The translations under genes were made by a program, and so were the position numbers. Shown here in pieces: positions 47,953 through 57,774 of a stretch of 64,000 nt of DNA; positions within the stretch are counted from its first letter, which is position 1; every line of letters starts with the position of its first letter. This DNA is from Rhizophagus clarus (taxonomy: Eukaryota > Glomeromycota > Glomeromycetes > Glomerales > Glomeraceae). The notes under the pieces are model-generated. The model made no database searches. It was not told the origin of the DNA and saw nothing but the letters and a program-made list of their open reading frames with translations. The DNA lies in contig BLAL01000307.1 in assembly GCA_015698045.1 (NCBI GenBank), positions 123,517-187,516 of the forward strand, in the 5' to 3' direction.

Positions 47953-50900
47953 TTAAAACGAAATTTTTTTATTTAAAGGAATCACAGCCATATATTCTTT
48001 TGTTTTTCTCGTCCCAGTATCAAAATTACATTTAATGAATTTTCCTATTATATGATGTATAGGCATAATACTGTCTCTTCTCATATCATAAAACTCATTT
48101 GTCCATAATTCCATATTACATGATTTTATGTCGTTATCTACTTGGCAATAATATCTTGTACTATGATCTTGAACCGGTTTGTACCATTTGACTAACGCTA
48201 ATGAATGGGTTAATGATCGTGAACTATTTAAATGAATAGTATGCTCAAAATAAAATTGTACTTGACCGGGATAAACATTGATCGATCCATCATAATGTAC
48301 AAATCGAGCTAATATATATGAGGATTTTTCGTGACGAGCAGCCTGAACAGAACCATATATGTCCGCCCCAATTCTTATTCTCCCATATTGTATAATTCTA
48401 GGGTTTACGACAGTACCGTTATTTGAACCTATTATAGAGTAGATGGAGATGAAACAATAATCATTATACAAACTATTATAAAATTCTACCAGTAGGTCCA
48501 AAATTTGGTTTGGAAGGGTAGTTTCTTTGCGCGGTTTCATTAGCAATCCAGGAAAACATTCCGTTCTGTAAGCCGAATCTTCCTCAATAAGAGATAGTCT
48601 TATAAAATTTTGATACTCATCACTCGCAAAATCATCAAGTGCAGCCAAGCTGCCAACAGATTTTCTTGGTTCTATTATCTCCAAGGAGGAAAATAAGTGA
48701 TCATTGTCACAATTTGAGAGGAAGTATTGAAGGATTGTATTTTCAGACATAATTCTTAGTAGTTCAGGTTCAATATTACGTCTGCTATTATTATAAGAAC
48801 CTACAATTTTTAAAAATAATTAATAACATTGCGATTTTCAAATCGGAAAAATTAAATCACGTACCTAAAATTCTGTTCATCCGTTCAAAGCTATAACACC
48901 AGAATGAGGACAAAGGACCATAGTCTAATGCGCATTCACAGATATGGAGACAGAGATGCAGATTAGGACTTATTTTTTCTTGACTATATTTTTGTTCAAT
49001 TAATTTGTTCATCTCTATCAGTCTTGTAAACGCTTCATTTAACATATTTTTTTGTAGCTCTCGGTTTGTTAAGATCTTGCAAGCGCGCACGAAATATGCA
49101 AGAATTTTTCGGTCGATGTATCCAAGGAAACTCCATGTGATAGGTATTGCAAAAATTAACATGAAGGTTTTCCACATGTCCGCCGTGAAACTTGAGAATC
49201 CTTCACCGGTAGCTATTCTGACAGGGCGGCGTCCAAGGTCACTTGGGAACTTTATCATGTCAGCTCTCTCTTGCATAATTTTGAGCTTTTCGTTATTTAA
49301 TATACCTTCGCCTATTCAGAGTTTCGTTACGATCTATTTCGCAACACCGAGAAAAAGGCAATGCATAGGATCAACCACGCAAAAGCGAACAGGATTAAAA
49401 TAAAGCAAGCGGTATATCTCCGACCAGCGAACATGATGTTCAGAGACATGGGCTCTTCGTGCTTCTTCAGTTGCACATTGTTTCCACTCACTTGCTTTTT
49501 CTCTTATTTCATTAATATCTCGCTCAACAAACCAGTCGTCTAAATCTGCAAACCCCCCAAAATTTGGTTGATTGTTTATAAAATTTGCCGATTTGTAACA
49601 TCGGTAGCATGCAATACGAGCTGAGATGAAACCACATAATTTCCGAGATGCAGGGACGTCGCTAGAACAGCTAATGATTGCACCACGGACAAATCGACCG
49701 TTGTTGTGTTTGTTTGTTTTTATAAAATAGCCATTCCACAAATGATTTAACTGGTTAACGATCAGATACAAATAATTGTTAATTTCATGTTGGCTTGGTT
49801 CTTTCAGACCAGGCATTACTGCTAGTGTGAGAATATTGTGTGGCTTGAAGCGTTCATTACGCGGCAAATTACAAAAAATGGCATAAATCACACCAACAGA
49901 ATATTGTGAATTTACGAATGGCTGGAACCAATCCATATTTAACATTAATCTGATATGAGTATCGGCAAATTCTTTTGTAAAAAACAGCGCACCATCATCA
50001 TCTGTAAAACTTTTCCAGACCCTACCATCATAGATATCGAATAAAGCTTCAGTTCCGTTTTTCCTTTCTGATCACTTCCGACATGACATTTCAAAATTTT
50101 TGCGATTAAAAAAAAGGGTCAATTGTTGCTTAATATTTATTAACGGGAATGTCATTATCAGACGGAAAATGGGATTATTACTACTATTATTACTATCTAT
50201 TTTCGTTAATAGAGGGTTATTGCATTGTTGTCAAAATCATTCTATTCTGTGATTTGGATAGTTTACAAAACTGCAAGTTGGTATTTCAGTATTGTCTAAT
50301 AATTCTTTTATATCATACAATTTGTGACATCTGTCACAGGCTGCATATTTAATTATCGTTGTGGATATCCCCAACACCTTTTTAGCCATATATAAAGAGG
50401 AAGGAAAAGATGAAAATTTATTTTCATCTATTGTCAAAAGAAAAAATCTTAAGAACTTGAACAAAGAATCTATAGCTACATTGGAAAGTTTAAATCGTTG
50501 TTGATATTGTAATATCCACAAAATAATCCAAGTATAATTATCATTAATGTTAATGTTAGGAAGAATTGGTTCGCCGTCATCGAAATCTGTTGATGCAAAA
50601 TTGACTTCCTCATCGTCATCATCTTCATAATCATCGGAATAATTAGAATCGCTATCTTCAGTATCTCCATTTTTATCGTCATCATCTTCAGAATCCCCAT
50701 CTTGATCATTCTCGTTTCTTACATTATCCAATAATAAATTTTCAAGAACAAGATCGGATATTTTTCCTTTCTTTATCGTTCGATGTTTTGCCGATTCATG
50801 TATAGGTGTCTTCTTTGTTAAAAAGAAATAGTTTCTTGTGAGTAATGGTTCAATATCTTCGGACAATGGTTCAATATCTTCGGACAATTGTTCAATATCT

Positions 50901-51168
50901 TCAGATAATTGTTCAGTTATATCAGGTGATGTATCATTTATCCCTTGTATTGGGTCGCATTCCATTACATCTTCATCAACAGCATCAGATGATATAACAT
51001 TTGAAGAACCTTCTTGATAATTGTTACCAAAATTATTATTCGCATTAGATTTTAATTTATATTTTAACTCATGTTTCAGTTTAGTCCTTGGATCAACCAA
51101 TTTACCGTTACATTCTTTACAGAAACAATGCACTTTGGTTCTGGTTCTTGTATCTAGAGATTCCGACA

Positions 51169-51169
<1 letters not shown>
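47953..51169 (-). pseudogene. tnp2/Plavaka-like transposase
   Basis: One frame from ATG 51169 (just after a poly-T/A run) to 48865, a 64-bp GT..AG intron (48801-48864), then to 47953: 1,050 codons, broken by five stops and no frameshift. The N-terminus has CFCKECNGKLVDPRTKLKH, a C2H-type finger, then acidic Asp/Glu/Ser tracts. Next are YQQRFKLSNVAIDSLFKFLR, FPSSLYMAKKVLGI, CDRCHKLYDI and WKSFTDDDGALFF. The conserved transposase core follows: LNMDWFQPF, GVIYAIFCNLPRNERFK, VMPGLKEPSQHEIN, DVPASRKLCGF, CYRCYKS and VVDPMHCLFLG. The C-terminal half has FASIPITWSFL-like text and LCECALDYGPLSSFWCYSFE-type text. The last exon ends in MAVIPLNKKISF. Stops near 50235, 50229, 50066, 49329 and 49308 are TGA or TAG. 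Confidence 0.82.
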
Positions 51170-51199
<30 letters not shown>

Positions 51200-51209
51200 G
51201 AATTGCAAA

Positions 51210-52760
51210 TCAATCTAATTGGTTCGGCAATCCTGATTCTTGGTCCATTTTTGTCAAGGCACAGCTTGGTAATTAAGCTATTTTGATAATAACACATAAC
51301 AATGATGTCAAGACCAATGTATTTTATCAAATACTAAAATATAATTTTATTTTTGCTAATTCTCTAATTAAATTTGGTATTAAGGGGTATAATTATACTA
51401 GAAAATTTTTTCAAATTCAATTAATCCGATTCTTGAAACATGTCAATCGACTTACTAATAAATCTCATATATCATCACGAATTCGAAAGATCCAAATAAT
51501 TTAAGTAGAGATGTAGCAATTTCCTATTCACAGATCAAAATGCGAGAGTTATAAAAAAAGTGTCTTAGTTGTTCGCAACTGCAACAACATCAAAATTTAA
51601 CACTTGGCCTATTCTTTCGAATATATCAAAAATTAGGAAAAACTATATTTCATTTTTTTTTTATATATTTTCTTTCAAGTCATCAATTTCTAGTACATCA
51701 GTATCATTTAAAGCTGTTAACGAGATATCAAATATTTATTATTTTATCTTTTATTGAGTCGCTTACAATAATACATTGAGTTATAGCATATATACGTTTA
51801 TTCTAACAATCAGTCATGGTTAAAATTACTTGTTAATTAATAGAATTGTTTTAATAAATCTTTAATTCTTTTTTTGCCCTTGGCAGTTGGCACAGACGTA
51901 CAGTTTGTTAATACCACGTGACTAGATAGTGCATAAATGTCACCCGACGTGATTGGCAGGAGCTATAAAGTTTGTTTGCATTTACCGCGTTTACCATGCA
52001 CGTTCTACAAATTAGTGATTTCCAATTTGTTTACGTTTACTATAAATTTGCTCGTGAGTATGGTACATTTGCGTACGTTTACCACGCTTTCTTTCTTTTT
52101 TCTCCACGTTTTAGTACGATGCAACAAATTTTCTTTGTTGCCTTTCATTTTTTTCGTTAATGGTTGACGATATTTTTCGCCTTATTTTTCGCCTTATTTT
52201 CGTCAGCTTAACAAAGTAAGCATATTTCTTTTCACCAATTATATTTCCTGTCGGAAAAACCAGCTTCCGTAAGTATAACTTTATCAAGCTTCAAATGTGT
52301 TATTACTAATTTGGACATGTTATTTATGATAATGATATAATATTTAGTTTATTAATATATTTTAATTAATTCATTGATATACTTTATTGATATATTTTAA
52401 TTAATTTATTGATATTTTTAATTATTAATTGTTTACTGATATATTTTAATTAATTTATTGATATATTCTATTAATTGATAACGCTATAATATTTAGTTTA
52501 TTGATATATTTTAATTAATTGATAGCGATATAATATCTAGTTTACTGATATATTTAAATATTGATTGATTTATCTTAATTTAATTAATGTAGTTTACTGA
52601 TTATTTTAAATAATACATTTTAATTAATTGAAAGCGATATAATATCAAGTTTATTTAATTTATTGATTTATTTTAATTAATATTGATAGCGATATATTTT
52701 ATTAAATGATAACGAGTCTTATTAATTTAATCTATCTTTTATTTTAATCAGACGATAACG
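51210..52760. other. Intergenic part of the CACTA-like element between its two genes
   Basis: AT-rich. 51880-52190 is less so and includes CCACGTGAC and GCTATAAAG (51961-51969), which could be promoter elements for the plus-strand gene. 52365-52720 consists of TTGATATATTTTAATTAATT repeats. Confidence 0.45.
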
Positions 52761-52763
52761 AAA

Positions 52764-54884
52764 ATGGTTCAGAAGACGTAAGTAACGGTTATATATAGAG
52801 CCTTTGTTTCTTGTTTAATCTTTAAATTATCAAATTATCAAATATCATAATGAGAAAATTCAAACCTTTAAATTTAATTCCTATTTCTCGTGATGGCTCT
52901 CATCCTCATATTAGATCTTAACGAAATGAATCTAGTTCCCGTTCCCAATCTCGTCAATCTCAGCATCAAACTCATATTAATCGATCTCGTAGTCGCTCAA
53001 AATCTCTCTCAACGACTCGTCAACCTCGATCTCGCCCATCTCGATCCAAATCTCGTTATTATCATTCTGAATCCTAACGATCGCGTTCCCATCGCTCTCG
53101 CTCCCCTCATCGTTCCCATCGCTCTCGCTCCCCTCATCGTTCCCATCATTCTCAGTCTCATCAACATCGATCTCGCTCCCCTCATCATTCCCATCATTCT
53201 CGTTCCCATCAACATCGATCTCAATCTCGCTCTCATTCCCCTCATCGACATTAATCACGCTCTCAATCTCAACATAATCGAAACTATCAAAATGTCTCTA
53301 GAGGGAGATCAATTACAAAAAGTAATATTGTTTTATATTAGTGCTAATTAAATTTCATTTTACTTATACTATACCAATTTAACGTTATTGTTATAGGATC
53401 TTTAACCGATCTATCTTTAACAATTCCTTCTTCTTCACCTCCAGCGAGCGGTAGTATTTCTTTCATGTTTCTTTACTTACTTGCACGTAAAACTTTTTAT
53501 ACTAAATGATTTATATTAAATACTGATTTATAATAGGTGCTAACAACAGAGAAGTCAGCGAATTAAGAAGCATGATTTCAAATCTTACCAAACGTGTGGA
53601 AGTGCTAACAGAAGAAAGAACGAGTGAAGGACCAAGAAATAGAAGCCTATCCCCAGTTCTGTCCAGAGAGAATCGGCGTGCCCTTCCTCCAATAACTGAT
53701 AAAAATTTCAAAAAAACCGTTCATGTAAATATATCTTTATTTTATTAAATATTTCTCTTTTGTATTGATCGTTAAAAAATGAGTGTTATATTAAATAGGA
53801 TGAGGTAATCCATATTATAAACAACCTCGATTCGTTGATTCTTTTTGACACGTCAAAGACATTTAGTAAACAAAAAAAGTTGATAAATAAGAAGCTTCTA
53901 CCAGCCGTTAAAGCAGCGATGCCTCCTTCATTAGAGGTATACGATACAGAACTTTTAAAAGTAATAAAACAGCTACACAAATCATGACGGGAGATTTGGA
54001 AATTAAAAAAGGAGGGTAAGATAGATGAACACAATAAATGGCAACACATGACGTCGAGGAGAGATCAGGTGTGAAATTCATTATTTAAAATGACAATGTA
54101 TATAATCTATTAATTATTTTAATTTACTCTTTAATAGAAAATGACAAGAAGACGCAAAGGTCTCCAACACATGATCTTCACGCAAGACAGCATTCTAGAT
54201 GATTGTCGTCCTGAAAATATGACTAAGGAAGTATTTATTAAAGATTGCGAAAAGGCAGTAAATACCGCAGAAGTCCATTCGGATGAATGGTCTACTGAAG
54301 ACGAAGTTCTGGCAAATGAAGAGCGTAATGATAACATAAGATCAGGAAGGTTGATAAGTACAAATTCTGTAATTAAGATTCACAATAAGGAGTGGAGGTC
54401 TTCTAGAGTACGTAAAGTTGCGAAAGTTTAAAACATAGGCGTTTATGCTAATAAGTTATAAATTTATCATTAGGTTAAAAGAATCTTATTTCAAGCGGAT
54501 GAGATCAGAGTAAGCATCGGAACCGGGTTAAGTCGCAAATGTTACCGTCTAGACGATATTGATAAAAAAAGCAGACCAACACAAGACATGGCTAATTGGT
54601 GGATATCATCAAGGTGGATTGAACCAGAATCTGATGATGATGATGATGATGAGGATAACGACAGTGATAATAACGATGATGATAATAATGGTAATGATGA
54701 TAATAACGATGATGACAATAATGGTAATGGTGATAATAACGATGATGGCAATAATGGTAATGCTGATAAAAATGATGGAACTAATGAAGAACAAAACGAT
54801 GATAATAATGGTAATTTAGAAGTAGATGAGCACCAAGGTCCCTTTTACTTAGAAGTACTGGTCAATATCAGAAGACGTACATAA
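52764..54884 (+). pseudogene. Ser/Arg/His-rich accessory gene of the CACTA-like element
   Basis: Multi-exon gene. A possible first exon MVQKT ends at GTAAGT (52778). An RS-like block (52850-53321) reads RSRSRSKS, RSHRSRSPHRSH and HHSHHSRSHQHRS, with three TAA stops where Gln codons would fit. Exons 53397-53450, 53537-53724, 53799-54068, 54138-54407 and 54474-54884 have good GT..AG borders. They encode a coiled-coil-like part (VSELRSMISNLTKRVEVL), PPITDKNFKKTVH, LLPAVKAAMPPSLE, KMTRRRKGLQHMIF and SDEWSTEDEV, and an acidic Asp/Asn tail (about 54640-54800) before LEVDEHQGPFYLEVL. A TGA lies near 53988. Comparable RS-block plus RRRKAV..L proteins are, from memory, repeated in Rhizophagus. By analogy with CACTA TnpA it may be a DNA-binding partner of the transposase; this is inference. 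Confidence 0.6.
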
Positions 54885-54889
54885 TTTAG

Positions 54890-55275
54890 GTATTTGTTTC
54901 ATCATTTAAAATCAACTGCTTGTATTTTGAGTGATTTAAATTCCGTTGTTTATAAATTAACTCTCTAATATCGTTTCTATCCTATTAATCTCTTTTTTAG
55001 AGCACTGGTTATTTTATAGCCATTTATAAGTAACATGACGAGATAAATATGATTTTAATATATTTTATATAAACATTCTATACATAATAATAATATAATA
55101 ATAAGAACAATATAGTAATATAATAATAATAATATGGACAATATAATAATATAATAATAATAAATATATCATAAATTGCAGTATATATTATAAAATAATA
55201 GCATACATATTATATATCATACATATTAAATATTAAATATAAATCAATTATCGAAAATGGAAAAATAAAATAAAA
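54890..55275. other. AT-rich non-coding DNA inside the CACTA-like element
   Basis: AATAATAATATAATAATA simple repeats at 55080-55200. No gene. Confidence 0.5.
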
Positions 55276-55277
55276 CC

Positions 55278-55487
55278 GGACAATAATAGTAATTATGAAT
55301 TACGAGAAAATCGATAATAGAAAGATCTGATATATAAATCGGCATAAACTATTTTTGAAATGTTTATACCGAGCTAAAAAACTGGACAATAATAGTAATT
55401 ATGAATTATGAGAAAATCGATAATAGAAAGATCCAATATATAAATCGGCATAAACTATTTTTGAAATGTTTATACTGAATTAAACTT
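55278..55487. repeat. 106-bp tandem duplication
   Basis: GGACAATAATAGTAATTATG starts at 55278 and at 55384. Copies differ at only a few positions and contain ATAAATCGGCATAAACTA, so they carry the CGGC subterminal motif. Confidence 0.9.
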
Positions 55488-55489
55488 GG

Positions 55490-55915
55490 CAATCCGATTT
55501 TAGGAGATTTGGCATGATTATTTAAAAATCGGCGTTTTGATTTTGCGAGAATCGGCAATTATAATTTTAAAACGGTATTCTGATTTATGTCGATAAAAAT
55601 AAAAGAATTTCTGATTGCCAACAATACGTGCCATAAAATCGGCAGCAAAATGCCATAAATAGGACAAATATAGCTATAAACCGGCAGTCTTATTTTTAGC
55701 TATCGACATGTTTATTTTAAAATCGGAATGCCGATTTTTGCAAAATCTGCCAAAATTGGCATTCCGATTTTTGTTCATAAATAACGTATTTCTGATCACA
55801 AACAATTCGTGCCATAAAATCGGCTTTAAAAAGTCACAAATCAGACAAATATATCCAAAAATCGGTTAAAAATCAGACTGCCGATTTTTGATGATTTTTT
55901 TTCATTCGACCTGTG
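55490..55915. repeat. Right subterminal repeats of the CACTA-like element
   Basis: AAAATCGGC / GCCGATTTT phrases in both orientations about every 25-50 bp, ending in the right terminal inverted repeat. Mirrors the left side, but the long 240-bp block is absent. Confidence 0.85.
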
Positions 55916-55918
55916 TTG

Positions 55919-56414
55919 GCCAAGCCAAGAAGAGGTTTATCTACTATTGAATTCTGACGTATAGTGCATGGATGTGCTGATATAGATAGCTTGCATGAAA
56001 GTATATATAAGCTAATCAAAATATTTAGATGTATTTTACAAGATGATGAACTTACTTTTACTTTTACTCGAGACTATGAGTATCAGCTAGAATACGAAGA
56101 ATTTGAATCAATTAAGATTTGACTACTCAAACAGATTAATGGGTTGGATAGAGATGTAAGGGAAAAAGCTTTATATCGATTATTATTTAATTTACATGCA
56201 AAATGAACCTTTTGCCGTATTTTATGATATATATTCTGATAGAGTGAATAATCCATTAAGCAAAAACTTTGTTTCCCGTGCATTGAGAGTCCTTGGCCTA
56301 GTAACAAAAATGTCAAGAATAGTAGTAGATAATAGGGAAAAAAGTATTATATCTATAAATGCAACTAAAGAAGAGTTGCTTGAGCTTTTTAAAAAGAATG
56401 GAATAGACTATTAA
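55919..56414 (+). pseudogene. Zinc-ribbon gene, 3' part
   Basis: Continues the frame of 46087-46134 after omission of the insert and one TTG: AKPRRGLSTIEF, a TGA, VHGCADIDSLHES, LQDDELTFTFTRDYEYQLEYEE, another TGA near 56120, then a one-base shift near 56200. In the shifted frame the text goes on to FAVFYDIYSDRVNNPLSKNF and ATKEELLELFKKNGIDY, ending at 56414. It ends about 100 bp from the end of the convergent ATPase gene. Function unknown; the N-terminal CPVC suggests zinc binding. Confidence 0.6.
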
Positions 56415-56516
56415 TTCCTACCTGCAAGATAGGCTTCTTCATTAAACCATTATTGAATAGTTTTAAAAGTGCTTCGATGCCTTCTATTATTTTTTTATCA
56501 CTTAAAGGATGCTTAT

Positions 56517-57734
56517 TCAAAAGTTTTTTATATCGATCAAAAGTGATACTGATACTGGGAAATTATCTTTAGTAATATATACATTCTTAACTTGAAATAG
56601 GAATTTCTTATACTCATTTCCAAGAGTACGATCATTTATTCCATAAACTTCTCTAAAAACATATTTAGCCCAAATATCTGAATTTTTTGCCTTCGATAAG
56701 GCGTCTTGTTTCAAGTAAAGTTTACGTTCCTTAGGAGAAGGAAAGTTCTGGGCAAATTCCTCTAACAAATTATTCTTTTTAGCTTCAGCTATTGCCTTCT
56801 GTCCATAAGAAGTAAATCGACTAAGATCATTCTTGGATGATTCTAAAATCGTTCTAGAATCATTCTTGGATGATCTTAGATTAATCTTAGATGAATCTGT
56901 GATCATTCTAGAATCATTCTTAGATGATCTTAGATTGAACTTAGATGAATCTGTGATCATTCTAGAATTATTCTTGGATGATCTTAGATCAATCTTAGAT
57001 GAACACGTGATCATTTTAGAATCATTATTGGATGATTCCATAATAGTTCTAAGGCTAGTATCCCATTGAACTCTAATTGATAGGGGATCAGTTTTAGGAC
57101 GTCTCAAGTCAAATATTATGAATTCTCTACTTAAAGTTAGTTCGTCAATTATTGGAGCAAGAGAATCTGATTTATTAGTATATTGTTTAATAATACGCTT
57201 CGTATTACTTAAACTATCATGCCCACCATGTAGAGAAATATAATTTACATTTTCTCGAATTGCTATTGGAATAGCATAGAATCTTTGGGCTACATAAATA
57301 GCTGAAATATTTCTGTGTCATTCATGAGTAAAATAGCCAGTTATTTTTTCTTGGATATTTTTAGAGACATCCATTAAATCTTCAAATATAACTACAGTAG
57401 CAATTTTGGGATCAAAGTCTTCTACATCTGGCATTTGGTGATATGAAATTGCTTTGAATGTTACACTCTCATCATCATCAAAGAAATCCTTTACTATTTG
57501 CCATTTAGGTTCGTCTAAATATTTACCAATAAGGACTATTTCATCACAAAGAATATATCGAGTCCCATCCTCTTTGGCTTTTGCGTTTTCTATTAACAAA
57601 TTAATAAGCATAGTAGTCTTTTCAGAATCTGAGCTACCAGCTACAGCAAGACGAAAGGGCCATATTGGAGTATATTTATTTTCTTGCCTAGTATCACTAC
57701 TATATTCATCCAAATTATACACATATAAGTCCAT
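56517..57734 (-). pseudogene. A32/FtsK-HerA-like packaging ATPase
   Basis: 405 codons from ATG 57734 to 56517 with a single TGA at 57318. PIWPFRLAVAGSSDSEKTT is the P-loop position near residue 30-45; two glycines usual in it read Asp and Glu, each explained by one G-to-A change. Walker B-like ATVVIFEDLMD follows, then HRNISAIYVAQRFYAIP, the sensor-like region typical of A32-type ATPases, and IRENVNYISLHGG. A C-terminal extension holds three to four 18-residue repeats (SRMITDSSKINLRSSKND) from a 54-bp coding minisatellite at about 56830-57050. In viruses and Polintons this protein packages DNA into capsids. It is divergent from the Gag-like ORF with 40 bp between start codons. Confidence 0.75.
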
Positions 57735-57774
57735 TTTAAGCAATTAGTAGTATATAGTGTGTAGTATATTTAAA
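57735..57774. promoter_or_regulatory. 40-bp bidirectional promoter region
   Basis: Lies between the divergent ATGs of the ATPase (57734) and Gag-like (57775) genes. It contains TAGTAGTATATAGTG and GTATATTTAAA, TATA-like on both strands. Such short spacing argues that the two genes belong to the same element. Confidence 0.5.

Larger units (their letters stand above)
46135..55915. mobile_element. Complete 9,781-bp CACTA/Plavaka-like transposon
   Basis: The terminal inverted repeats match for 23 bp, starting CACAGGTCGAATG plus an A run. Left end at 46135, right end at 55915. Both flanks carry TTG (46132-46134, 55916-55918), a 3-bp target duplication. CAC..GTG ends, 3-bp duplication, subterminal short repeats and a tnp2-like transposase define the CACTA/CMC group; the transposase resembles fungal Plavaka types. 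It carries two convergently placed gene blocks: transposase (-, 47953-51169) and a Ser/Arg/His-rich multi-exon gene (+, 52764-54884). Confidence 0.9.

Noticed and set aside
52977-53258. Asp/Glu/Asn-rich ORFs on the minus strand
   Set aside because: They are the antisense shadow of the Ser/Arg/His-rich exon on the plus strand.
54542-54819. Ser/Leu-rich and Ile/Met-rich ORFs around 54.6-54.8 kb
   Set aside because: Shadows of the poly-Asp/Asn coding tail in other frames.
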